Positions 53,608 to 62,573 of a stretch of 64,000 bases of DNA are shown here, in pieces; position 1 is the stretch's first letter, and each line of letters begins with the position of its first letter. Made by a program: the position numbers and the translations under genes. The DNA lies in NCBI RefSeq assembly GCF_003056355.1, contig NZ_PYVW01000009.1, positions 99,441-163,440 of the forward strand, given 5' to 3'. Under the pieces are notes generated by a model, which made no database searches, was not told the origin of the DNA, and saw nothing but the letters and a program-made list of their open reading frames with translations. The DNA is from Devosia naphthalenivorans. Lineage in GTDB: Bacteria; Pseudomonadota; Alphaproteobacteria; Rhizobiales; Devosiaceae.

Positions 53608-53684
53608 GGTCCCGTAGCTCAGCTGGATAGAGCAGCAGCCTTCTAAGCTGTTGGTCACAGGTTCGAATCCTGTCGGGATCGCCA
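53608..53684 (+). tRNA. tRNA-Arg (UCU)
   Basis: A 77-nt cloverleaf: acceptor GGTCCCG with CGGGATC (one wobble pair), D-arm GCTCAGCTGGATAGAGC, anticodon TCT in CTTCTAA, T-arm GGTTCGAATCC, encoded CCA. Reads AGA codons. Confidence 0.95.
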
Positions 53685-53865
53685 GTAACCTATTGAAATC
53701 GCTCGTGTTGAACGGAGTCCGATATTCCCGATTTTTTGGGCATTAATCGGAATTAGTCAACGTAGGTAACGACTTAGACAGGATTGCGTAGGCATTTGCC
53801 GCGTAATCCGATCTTCCCGTTTTGAGGTGTCGCGGCGCGCTACCCGCAGCCTGCACCGAGTTTTT

Positions 53866-53943
53866 GGTCGTGTAGCTCAGCTGGACTAGAGCGCAGGTTT
53901 CCGAAACCTGAGGTCGGGGATTCGAGTTCCTCCGCGACCGCCA
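53866..53943 (+). tRNA. tRNA-Arg (CCG)
   Basis: A 78-nt cloverleaf: acceptor GGTCGTG with CGCGACC, D-arm GCTCAGCTGGACTAGAGC, anticodon stem CAGGT/ACCTG with CCG, T-arm with ATTCGAGTTCC, encoded CCA. Its 3' end points directly into the defence island; the first island stop codon lies 35 bases later. Confidence 0.95.
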
Positions 53944-53977
53944 ACATTTAAAAGACTCTTTAATCAGCTCCCAGCCA

Positions 53978-55465
53978 TCACTCCTGGACAATGCTGCTCG
54001 CTTCGACCTCAGCGTCGGTCTTGCGTGCTAGGTCTTCACGGATACGACGATCAAGCATGTCGTCTTTAACGTATCGATGCAGCGATTGGTCGAGATAGTC
54101 CGAGGCACGCTCGATAACTCGTGGATCGAAGCTGATAAAACCCAGAGGGACTGGCAAGCCGGTTTTAGATCCAATGGGGGCATGGACTGACGCTGCAACA
54201 ACGACGCCCGGCACCAGCAGGATCTCAAGCATCTGCGGAAATGCCGGTGCATCGCTTTTGCAAACCTGACCGAATGCCTTTTTGATATGCGCTTCCGGCC
54301 ACCCCGACACCAAGCCCACGGTGGTAGTAGCTGGGCGCTCACCGCTATTGTCGGCCCCAATGCGGGAAGCCATCGTCCGCAGGAGCTCCGGGAGTGTTCT
54401 CGTTGCCCCCCAATATTTAACTATCGGCATCAACCACAGTAAGGTGGAGGGTCTCGATTGCGACCGGAGTCCGATACTGTAAGCCTCGGTCAGCTTTCGT
54501 ACGTTGTCCCTGGTGAAGAGCGACCCAACAAAAGGAATGGTCTGCCGGTTCGAGCGCACTTCACCGACGCGGTTGATGGTCTCCCGATAGTATTTATCCA
54601 CGGCGAGGCCGTCCTTGCGGACAAATTCTTTCAGGAACTCGGGCGCCAACGATATCAGGGCCTCATAGCCGTCCTGATCACCACTCCGTTGGCTGACAGA
54701 TAGGTCGTCTACGAAGGCCGCCACGGCGTCCAGAACCTCGGGGCGATCCTCCTGTTCCACCTCGTTGCGCCACTCGGTCAAGTCAGCCACGCCCACCCAA
54801 GGACGGAGTCCGGTTGACTGGATGGTCAACTTCACCGGGCTGGAGAAGCGGTCGCCGGCGCTCACATGATCGATTGAATAGAGTGAACGTCTATCGAGCG
54901 ACCTTTCCCTTCGGCTGATGATTTCTGGATACGATCTCCGAAAGGCCGAATAGATATTTGAAGCCGCGGCGCTGGCGCGCTCTGGATGCAATAGCGGCAG
55001 TTCGGGAAGAGTTCTTGAGAACTCATCGAGACCCCTGGGCTGTTCGTAGGCCAACGAGATTAGGTCAAACCCGACATTCTCTCGCCGAACCTCCACCTCG
55101 AATATCTTTGGCTCCTCCGATCCTTCTAGAAACAGGGACATTCCTGAAAGGGTGATCCAGAGCCTGCCTTCACGCCGCTCCACGTATCCCAGACCCTCTA
55201 CCTCGGCCAGAACGAAAGACATGTCACGCAGGCCGAAGCCGAAAAATAAAGCAGCATCGGTTTCATCAATACCGTCAGCCGATTTCACCAAGCGCAACAA
55301 GAACTCAGCGGTTAGGGACACACGACCCAGGACAGCAACCTTGTGGTCAACCTCGAACCGGCGGCAAGGCAGCAGCACGTCATAGCTGGCCAGTTCAAGG
55401 TCCCTATCCTCTTCCGGTTTCAATAATCCAGACAGAGACAGCGTCGGTCTTGGATGCGCGATCAT
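53978..55465 (-). CDS. winged-helix partner of the helicase-kinase, unknown
   Basis: A 495-residue soluble protein. Residues ~35-110 look like a winged helix (VSLTAEFLLRLVKSADGIDETD, then LAEVEGLGYVERREGRLWITLSG with the wing). The middle (about 190-400) is mostly helical. The last 70 residues carry VHAPIGSKTGLPVPLGFISFDPRVIERASDYL-type residues in pieces. That faintly recalls the end of PLD-like folds, but no HKD motif is present. Its ATG overlaps the stop of the 55462 gene (ATGA), so the two proteins are made together. I recognise no family; partnership with the helicase is inferred from coupling. Confidence 0.7.
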   Translation of the reverse strand: MIAHPRPTLSLSGLLKPEEDRDLELASYDVLLPCRRFEVDHKVAVLGRVSLTAEFLLRLVKSADGIDETDAALFFGFGLRDMSFVLAEVEGLGYVERREGRLWITLSGMSLFLEGSEEPKIFEVEVRRENVGFDLISLAYEQPRGLDEFSRTLPELPLLHPERASAAASNIYSAFRRSYPEIISRRERSLDRRSLYSIDHVSAGDRFSSPVKLTIQSTGLRPWVGVADLTEWRNEVEQEDRPEVLDAVAAFVDDLSVSQRSGDQDGYEALISLAPEFLKEFVRKDGLAVDKYYRETINRVGEVRSNRQTIPFVGSLFTRDNVRKLTEAYSIGLRSQSRPSTLLWLMPIVKYWGATRTLPELLRTMASRIGADNSGERPATTTVGLVSGWPEAHIKKAFGQVCKSDAPAFPQMLEILLVPGVVVAASVHAPIGSKTGLPVPLGFISFDPRVIERASDYLDQSLHRYVKDDMLDRRIREDLARKTDAEVEASSIVQE

Positions 55466-58400
55466 ACCGTAGCCACCGTTTCTTTAACCGCACTTCGCAC
55501 GTCCCTAGCATCGCCCAGCAATACCGACGCCGAGATCACTAGAGCTTCTCCCGCATTGAAGCGATCTTCGACTGCTTCCGACAACCTCTGCATTGGAGTA
55601 CCTGTTTGCCAACGTGACTTGGCGCCAACTATAACTAGGCGATCCATAGCGCGACTGACAGCTACGTTGATACGGTTCGGGCGTTTCAAGAACCCTGGCC
55701 GGATGCTGGCGAGTCCTCGCTCAGCCTGGCCGGAAACATTGTTGCGAACGAGGGAAAGGACCACGATAGGGTTCTCCTTGCCCTGGTAACTATCGACGGT
55801 GTCGATCTTGATTGAACGTCGAAACGCTTCGGGTAGGTTAGCCGCCTGGATCTTCTTGCGGATGAGATCACGCTGCGCCGCATACATGCAGATCACCCCT
55901 ACTACATGAGCATGCTTCGTCTGCCCCGCGACCCATTCGGTGAAGGATGGGGTCGCAGACCAGTTTTTTAGGAGTGCGACGATGCTGTCGGCCTCTGCCT
56001 GGTTTACCCTGCTGGTTCCCGTGCTTTCTGTTTTCTCCTCTCCGGCAGCACCCATCGAATCGGTAGTGATCCAGGTCAGAGGAAGCTCAAGGCCATCAGG
56101 CAACACCTTAGGATCGATCTCAGGCTCCGTTCGTCCAGCCTCGAGTTCACCTCCATAGAAGGTGTCCGATACAACCTTCCCGATAGGAGGGAGCATGCGG
56201 TATTGGGTCTTGAGCCTCGCGCCCGCCGACTTGCCATAGCCATTCTCGAAAAGGCGTTCGAAGTCGCTTTGTATTACCGTGAGCTCAGATGTGCCGAGCT
56301 CAGCAGCAACTTTCGATGCGACGGTGGCGGGGTGCTGCGGCTCCAGCTGCGCATGGTCTCCGACTAGCACGACCCAACGTCCAGATTGCATAGGGACCGC
56401 CAATTCGCTTGCGGTGCAGCGCGCCGCCTCGTCTATAATGACGAGATCGAACGGGGTTGTGGTGAGACCCAGCGATGTGCGCCCGAGTCCTACACATGTT
56501 CCGGCAACGATGTGCCGCGTACCAGCCAAGAACGCCTCGAAACCCCGCTGCTGGGTAGACACACTACCCACGAAGTCCTTGGCTATATTAAAAACCGAGC
56601 GCATCCTGCCCAGCCGCTCTGGCGCAGGTCGTTCACCTACAGGCATGCGATCAACTACCATTCGCAGGACGTCGTCTAACAGTTGTAGAGGATCATCCTC
56701 CACCATCAGAACCTGATCTGCACCAGCTACACTCTTGGCAAGAGTCTCGAGCGTGCCCAGCAGGCTGTTAATGCGGTCCGTCTCCGGCTCGGCTTGCCCT
56801 TGCAACTCTACGATCTTTTCGGCAACGGGTCGCATGTTGACCTCGATGTCAATCATCGCCTCCACCACCGGCAAGGGTACACCCAGCGAGCGCCCGGCCA
56901 ATTTCATACGGTCGCGGAATTCGGCACCGAAACGGTCTTTGTACAGTTGTTCCAGTCGATCGGTGTGAAAAGGCATCAGCCGCTCGGAGACCACACCTTC
57001 GTTACCGACACGGAGAATACTCGGCTGCTCATCCTGGTTGGCAAAAAGCCTCAGAACGGCCTCTGCGGCATTGTTGACAGCTTCATGAGATTGGCTTGCT
57101 AGTAGGATGTTTTTTGCAAGGCCGCGCGTTAGTGCGAAATGCGCGAGAGCGGCAATGAACAAGGTCTTTCCGGTGCCAGGAGGCCCCTGCAGGGCACCCA
57201 GCGGACGAACGGAAACAAGCTTCTTGAAGGCCTCCCGCTGATCTTCGTTCAACCCATATCGAGCAAGATCACTATCGCTCACTTCGATGCTAAGAGATGC
57301 TGGACGAGATGAGGTTCGCGGCTCGAAAAAGGTCGGAATAGCCTTAATGCGGGCCTGTCCACCCAGTGTTCTACCAATCGCTGATTCCCGGCGTCGCAGG
57401 CTTTGGACTTCGAAGTGGCTGATGAAGCGCAGTCGCTGCTCTTCATTTACAAGACCTGCGTTTCCAGTCGCATTCCACTCCGCTGCATCGATAAAAACTC
57501 GATCGGGCTTTGACCGGGCGATATCTAGTTCACCCACCCGTTGCCAGGTTCCCTTGCGGTCAAGCCTTTCGACACCAACACGATCGTTTCGGTTGAAATC
57601 GAAGGTCCCGCTGGTCAGCTCAAAGGGAACAAAATGGCGTTTGATGTCACGATTGTACCCGCTGTCGGCCGCTGCCACCCCATCAGTAGTCAGATCGCCC
57701 TCTGCGGTGATGAGTGACTGCCATAACCGCCTGATATCGATACTAGGCGTCGTTGGGCTTGCGACCCGGGCTTGATCGTCACTAAACTCATCAAACGCAG
57801 AGTCGTCGAACGCGGGTTCAGGCTGGGCCTCGGGTATCTCATCTCCAGCGGATGTATCGACGCCCTTGGTGGATTGGTTACTCCAGTTCGAAACAAACGC
57901 AGGATCGGCCAAGAGAAATTCTACATCGGTGAAGTCACTCGCTGCTGAGCCAGATATTTCTATCTCAGCCTCGAACTGCATGAATTCGAACCTTGCCAGT
58001 TTACCTATCTGCTTTTGATCCATCGTGCATCGCCGTGCCCGCACGGGACGCATCTGATCATCCATAAATATCTCCAGCTCCTCGCATGCCCCACGAATGA
58101 AGATGCTGGATCGGTTCACAGCGCCTTTTCGAACGTAAAACTGCCCTTCGTCTGATAGCAGGGGGCCGGTGGAAATTCCCGGAAACCGTATCTCTATAAG
58201 GCGTTTCGGTGTTTGTTCGGGCTGTGGAAGCAGGGCCACCTCAAGCGCTTCCACCAACGGGAGTAGCGTGCCATTTTCAGGCACGGTGGCTCGGCAGCTT
58301 TCGATGCTTGTCGAAACCGTGGCCGCAACAGATGCATCCAGCCCGGCTTCGGCTAGTACCTCTTCGGTAATCCTTGTTACTGCGAAGCGATCCCTCTCTA

Positions 58401-60417
58401 GTCGTCCGCCCGCGGAAGGCGAGTAAGCCGTGTTCGTTGGTTCGCCGTCATCGCTTGCATGAAAGTCGAGGATGTCGATCAAGACCGGGGTTCCATCCTC
58501 GGCGACGATTATGTTCTGTGGCTTGATATCGCCATGTGTCAGGCCAGCGTCGTGAAGCGAGTTCACCGTATTGGCGAGCGCCAGGCAGAATTCTACCGAC
58601 CGAGCGGGCTCACCACTAAAGGGCCCTGCTTGTAGGGCTTCCGAAAGCACGCTTCCATCGACCCATTTCTGGATGATCGCCATAGCGTCACCAAGCCAGT
58701 AAGAGCCATGAACTGCAGCGCATCCGTCTAGAGGGGACAATTTCATTTCATGTGCTCTGGACAGGAAATCCAGAATACGTGGACCCTCTCGTGTCTGGTC
58801 ACCCCAAGCAGCCCTCTTCCACAGCTTGACCAGAACTGGAATGCCTTCACTATCCTCACTCTTCCATATGTCGACTCTGTCGCTCTCCTTGAGCATTCCC
58901 ATGTCGGGATAAGCCGAGAACAGGTGCCGCTGGGAACGGTAAGTTTCGCGGAACCCCTCCAGACCCCGGATTACTTCGCCAGCATTAGGCCGGTCGGCAG
59001 TGGCAGCGTTGAATGCGTCCAGCGCTGCCTGCGCATCCGTGAACCGATCCATAGGGTCTAGCGATAAGCAACGTTCAAGCCAGGCATGAAGAGACGTGTA
59101 TTTCCCCTCGGCATCGGCTGATGGGTTCCATTCGAACGGCATATCCTCGCCGCTGTCTGTGGCCGGCTGAACGCCCAACAATAGCCAGTGAACCGATGCT
59201 GCGAGAAGGAATACGTCACGGCGCTTAGGGATGTTTTCACCGCCAAGCAAGTCCTCGGGAAGCTTTGCACTGGCCAAGAACTGATATCTGCGCTCCCCCA
59301 GAGATTCGACTTGAGGGAACTTTGCCGCCATCAAGTGGGAAAGCTTTACTGTCGAAGGTGATTCGAGCCAGATACTATGTCCGCCCAGGTCTAGATGCGC
59401 GGCGTCCGCAGCATGTAGCGCAGCAACCCGGGCGATAAGCTGGCGTGCTAGTTCGATGCGACGGTCGCGCGCCAGGTGAGAATTCTCTGAGGTGACAAAT
59501 TCCGACAAGCGCCGCAGACGCTGGCGCCTATCGAATATTTCCCAGTATGCTACCCCACGCTCCGGATCCTCGGCGCGCGGTTGAAGGATCGCGTTTTCAC
59601 AGGCCTCGCCCCGATCCCTCAGATATTCTACTACGCTGCGTTCCCGTCCGGCGATCTCCTGGCGCGCCTCGTCGTTCTGGAAGCGTGTATCAGCCTTGGT
59701 GAAGTCCCATATCCGCAACGTCCCAAGTGTCTGAGCCGCGTTTTCGTCGACCGCATCGTACTCGCTGTAGATTTCTCTCGGATGCTGGAAGGTAGCCTCG
59801 TCTGAATTGGCGATGAAGTTGTTGTATCGCCGCCGTCCTGGGACAATGGGGCCTGTACGTGCGTTGAAAAATTTGCTGAGCTGATCCTTCCAGATTTTCT
59901 CCGTGAGTAGACCACGTGAAGAAATGGCGACCTTTCCGAATGTCTCGATCCGCGATCCGGTCTTGCTGACCAACGAGATGAATTCTTCATCGGTGAACAC
60001 GGAGCCCTTCTCGGTTTCCGAGATGCCCGTCATATCCGCCTTGCCGGTCACTACAACCAGCCCAACCACTCTTGGAACGACCTCGCCCTTCATATGGCGT
60101 TTGAGGTGTTCCGTCAGAAGTTGCCAAACGGCCTTTGCGTTAGCGTGGATCTTAGCAACCGGAGATGGACCGGTATCCCTGCCGTTATGAATCCAGTTCC
60201 CGTTCTCGCTTTCTATGCGGCCATGCCAATCTTTCAGGTCGACTAAAAAGATGCGGTCGTCGGTGACCAGTACAAGATCGATCTCGCGCGATCGTCCCCT
60301 GCCTGTGGCTAGATCGAGATTGGTGAACCCATACCAGTCGTTGGGGAGCTTCCGCAGGCGCTCAATGCCGACAACCTCGCGAATATGTACGCCCCGCCCG
60401 CAGGTTGTAATCTGCAT
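55462..60417 (-). CDS. NERD - pseudokinase - kinase - SF1 helicase fusion
   Basis: A ~1,651-residue fusion from the ATG at 60417 (GGGGGCGAGA upstream); in-frame starts at 60495 (ATG) and 60534 (TTG) add 26 or 39 residues. Domains: NERD nuclease-like at ~1-165 (REIDLVLV and LVDLKDW carry the PD-(D/E)XK residues); a degraded kinase at ~240-470 with HLDLGGHSIWL but no D-F-G; a likely active kinase at ~505-720 with PVLVKLW (ATP lysine), THGDIKPQNI and VLIDILDF; an SF1 helicase at ~1040-1610 with GPPGTGKT, VIIDEAA, QYRM, DSYQGKE and NVAVSRA. Kinase plus COG1112-type helicase recalls Mokosh type I. Likely anti-phage. Made together with the 53978 gene. Confidence 0.85.
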   Translation of the reverse strand: MQITTCGRGVHIREVVGIERLRKLPNDWYGFTNLDLATGRGRSREIDLVLVTDDRIFLVDLKDWHGRIESENGNWIHNGRDTGPSPVAKIHANAKAVWQLLTEHLKRHMKGEVVPRVVGLVVVTGKADMTGISETEKGSVFTDEEFISLVSKTGSRIETFGKVAISSRGLLTEKIWKDQLSKFFNARTGPIVPGRRRYNNFIANSDEATFQHPREIYSEYDAVDENAAQTLGTLRIWDFTKADTRFQNDEARQEIAGRERSVVEYLRDRGEACENAILQPRAEDPERGVAYWEIFDRRQRLRRLSEFVTSENSHLARDRRIELARQLIARVAALHAADAAHLDLGGHSIWLESPSTVKLSHLMAAKFPQVESLGERRYQFLASAKLPEDLLGGENIPKRRDVFLLAASVHWLLLGVQPATDSGEDMPFEWNPSADAEGKYTSLHAWLERCLSLDPMDRFTDAQAALDAFNAATADRPNAGEVIRGLEGFRETYRSQRHLFSAYPDMGMLKESDRVDIWKSEDSEGIPVLVKLWKRAAWGDQTREGPRILDFLSRAHEMKLSPLDGCAAVHGSYWLGDAMAIIQKWVDGSVLSEALQAGPFSGEPARSVEFCLALANTVNSLHDAGLTHGDIKPQNIIVAEDGTPVLIDILDFHASDDGEPTNTAYSPSAGGRLERDRFAVTRITEEVLAEAGLDASVAATVSTSIESCRATVPENGTLLPLVEALEVALLPQPEQTPKRLIEIRFPGISTGPLLSDEGQFYVRKGAVNRSSIFIRGACEELEIFMDDQMRPVRARRCTMDQKQIGKLARFEFMQFEAEIEISGSAASDFTDVEFLLADPAFVSNWSNQSTKGVDTSAGDEIPEAQPEPAFDDSAFDEFSDDQARVASPTTPSIDIRRLWQSLITAEGDLTTDGVAAADSGYNRDIKRHFVPFELTSGTFDFNRNDRVGVERLDRKGTWQRVGELDIARSKPDRVFIDAAEWNATGNAGLVNEEQRLRFISHFEVQSLRRRESAIGRTLGGQARIKAIPTFFEPRTSSRPASLSIEVSDSDLARYGLNEDQREAFKKLVSVRPLGALQGPPGTGKTLFIAALAHFALTRGLAKNILLASQSHEAVNNAAEAVLRLFANQDEQPSILRVGNEGVVSERLMPFHTDRLEQLYKDRFGAEFRDRMKLAGRSLGVPLPVVEAMIDIEVNMRPVAEKIVELQGQAEPETDRINSLLGTLETLAKSVAGADQVLMVEDDPLQLLDDVLRMVVDRMPVGERPAPERLGRMRSVFNIAKDFVGSVSTQQRGFEAFLAGTRHIVAGTCVGLGRTSLGLTTTPFDLVIIDEAARCTASELAVPMQSGRWVVLVGDHAQLEPQHPATVASKVAAELGTSELTVIQSDFERLFENGYGKSAGARLKTQYRMLPPIGKVVSDTFYGGELEAGRTEPEIDPKVLPDGLELPLTWITTDSMGAAGEEKTESTGTSRVNQAEADSIVALLKNWSATPSFTEWVAGQTKHAHVVGVICMYAAQRDLIRKKIQAANLPEAFRRSIKIDTVDSYQGKENPIVVLSLVRNNVSGQAERGLASIRPGFLKRPNRINVAVSRAMDRLVIVGAKSRWQTGTPMQRLSEAVEDRFNAGEALVISASVLLGDARDVRSAVKETVATV

Positions 60418-60628
60418 GAATCTCGCCCCCATAGTCTTTTGACTAGGGTCGTTCGGAAATGATTTCTTTGCAATATCTGTTTGCTCCACAGACATGATAA
60501 CATTAGAGAAACCTATCCCTTTGATCACTCTCAAGGCCGCTCAACAGGTCAGAGAATATTAGAGGACGTGCCCGACCCAGGCATTGCTTCCATCTGTGAC
60601 GGCTAGGTAGGCAAAAATGCGCCGCCGA

Positions 60629-62341
60629 CTACCGAACTTCTTGGTATGTCGTGTTCAGGAACCTGTCGGTCTTGGTGAAGGACGCGACGACGCTGCGCTG
60701 CAAGTCGTCGTACCACACCTCTTCGGTGGCATGGGCGATGCGGTCCACGTTCAGCGTCAGGATATACTGCTGCTCATCCTCGAACTCCGCCCGGGTGAGC
60801 AGGAATTCCAGGCTCCTGTTCAAGGTATCCTCGTCCACGTCGAAGATGTTGTCGTGTACCAACAAGCCCGGGTGACGCACCTTAGTGAAGTCGTTCAACA
60901 GCAGCGCGATATCGTAGATGAAGACCTTCTCGCGCTCCACGCTGTGGCTACCGTCGTCGTCTATGCGCAGCACGATGTCGACGACCTGCTTGTTCGCCGT
61001 GGTCCGGACGTCGAGAGAAGCCTTGCGGTTTCCCTGGATGAACTGGTGGATGTCGAGGATGGTCTTCTCGACCGATTTCAACCGGTCGCGGACGGCGGCG
61101 ATGCTCCCCTGCAGCCGCAGTCGCTCGGTTTCCTTGTCCGACCGCTTCTGCTGCTTGTCGACCGCTAGCTGGTCGTACCTCTCCAAGAAGCCTTTGAGCT
61201 GACCGAGTTCGTCACTCTTCGCCTGATATGAAGCGTATGTCTGCCGGAGACTGCGGAGCTGTCCTTCCTGGTCCAGCACCGCAAGCAGCTTGGAATACCT
61301 CCGGTCCAGATCGGCCAGTTGCCTATTGAGGCCCTTGATCTCGACGTCCACGACTTGGGACTTCTCCTCCAGCAGGTGCTGCTGGAAGCGTTCGATCTTG
61401 TCCTTGAAGGAGATCACCTCCGTCAGGTCGCGGGCCACGACCGTTCCGAGCCCCGCGCGCAATTCGTCGTAGAACTGCCGGATCTCTTCGCTGTCTATCG
61501 TGGGCGTGGCCAGGACTGGAGCCAGGCGTACCGAGCGCTGGGAAAGCACCTCTTTCCGGCGCCGGAGTGCCGCCATCTCTTCTTCTATAGCGAGGATTTC
61601 GCCTTTCACGATGTCGAAGGCCGGGGCGTTTTCCAGGGCTTCTATGGCGCTGTTGATGCTCTCGACCTCTTCGTCGAGGGCATTCAGGTCTGAACGGGCG
61701 TCATCGATCGTCTTCTGGCGGACGAGCAGGACGTTTTCACGGATGCGGGCCTCCTCGGCACCGATCAAGTCGATCTCCTTCAGGATATCCTTGATGAGAT
61801 GATAGATACTCAGGTCGATGCCGAGGAGCATGAGGTGGGGCGCATAGTTCTCCGGCACTTTCAGCCGGGTGTCGAAGTAGGAGACGATGGATTTGAATTC
61901 CGATCGCTCATCGCGGATCAGGGGCCCGAGCATCTCGCGGAAGTTCACCGCACCCGCGCCCTCGAAGGGAAACATCCGCTGCGTCAGAAAGTCAGTGGCG
62001 TCCTCGCGTTTGGCGAATATGGTCTCTCTGCCACCGACGACGATCCTGGGCTGCTCGGCTTCCGACAACGACCTCTTGATCGTGTAAACCTCGCCGTGCA
62101 GCATGAAGCGAACGCAGACAAAGGTCGCCGGGTCGAACGCTTCCTTGGGTATCTTGGACACACGGCTGTCCGACTTCTTCTTGAGCAAAGCGAAGTTGAT
62201 GAACTCGATACAGAGGGACTTGCCCACGCCGTTGTTCTTCGAGCTGGTGTCGTCGCTTTCGCCGAGTACGACATTCACGCCGTCACCGAACTCGATCGGC
62301 TCGATCGTCGCGGGCTCGGTGTAGAGCAGTTCAATCCGCAT
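60629..62341 (-). CDS. DUF2326 coiled-coil ABC ATPase (ABC-3C)
   Basis: A ~570-residue SMC/RecN-like ATPase of the DUF2326 type. The P-loop is stretched: VVLGESDDTSSKNN then GVGKS near residue 27-42. About 190-450 is a long coiled coil. REKVFIYDIALLL near 430-450 replaces the usual signature, and GLLVHDNIFD at ~491-501 is the Walker B. It is the ATPase component of ABC-3C conflict systems, probably sensing DNA ends or structures. Start: ATG at 62341, whose first codons overlap the end of the middle-component gene; a TTG nine bases earlier is possible. Confidence 0.88.
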   Translation of the reverse strand: MRIELLYTEPATIEPIEFGDGVNVVLGESDDTSSKNNGVGKSLCIEFINFALLKKKSDSRVSKIPKEAFDPATFVCVRFMLHGEVYTIKRSLSEAEQPRIVVGGRETIFAKREDATDFLTQRMFPFEGAGAVNFREMLGPLIRDERSEFKSIVSYFDTRLKVPENYAPHLMLLGIDLSIYHLIKDILKEIDLIGAEEARIRENVLLVRQKTIDDARSDLNALDEEVESINSAIEALENAPAFDIVKGEILAIEEEMAALRRRKEVLSQRSVRLAPVLATPTIDSEEIRQFYDELRAGLGTVVARDLTEVISFKDKIERFQQHLLEEKSQVVDVEIKGLNRQLADLDRRYSKLLAVLDQEGQLRSLRQTYASYQAKSDELGQLKGFLERYDQLAVDKQQKRSDKETERLRLQGSIAAVRDRLKSVEKTILDIHQFIQGNRKASLDVRTTANKQVVDIVLRIDDDGSHSVEREKVFIYDIALLLNDFTKVRHPGLLVHDNIFDVDEDTLNRSLEFLLTRAEFEDEQQYILTLNVDRIAHATEEVWYDDLQRSVVASFTKTDRFLNTTYQEVR

Positions 62342-62573
62342 CGAGCGCAACCAGATAAGGTTCCTCGAAATCGATCAGCCCGACTGCGTAAAGGAAGGTT
62401 AGGCCGTAGAAGAACGCGCTGGAGGTGAACCAACGTTCGCGCTTGAAGTGATCGATCACGTCGAAGATGCTTATGCGGCCCTTGCCCTTCGTCCGGACAT
62501 AGCGGATGATCTCGAATCCCACGATCGCGGGGGCCTTGTCCAACGGCTCATCCTTAAGGAAGAGATTAGACAT
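62331..62573 (-). CDS. ABC-3C middle component (MC6-like)
   Basis: An 80-residue winged-helix-like protein, sized and placed as the small middle component of ABC-3C systems: APAIVGFEIIRYVRTKGKGRISIFDVIDHF, then RWFTSSAFFYGLTFLYAVGLIDFEEPYL in pieces. Middle components bridge the ATPase and the effector protein. It overlaps the SMEK gene by eight bases and the ATPase gene by about ten, so all three are one operon. The subfamily number is my best guess. Confidence 0.78.
   Translation of the reverse strand: MSNLFLKDEPLDKAPAIVGFEIIRYVRTKGKGRISIFDVIDHFKRERWFTSSAFFYGLTFLYAVGLIDFEEPYLVALDAD

Noticed and set aside
55300..55465. PLD (HKD) nuclease motif in the helicase partner
   Set aside because: No H-x-K-x4-D pattern occurs in the translated protein; a His-x5-Lys near the C-terminus does not fit.
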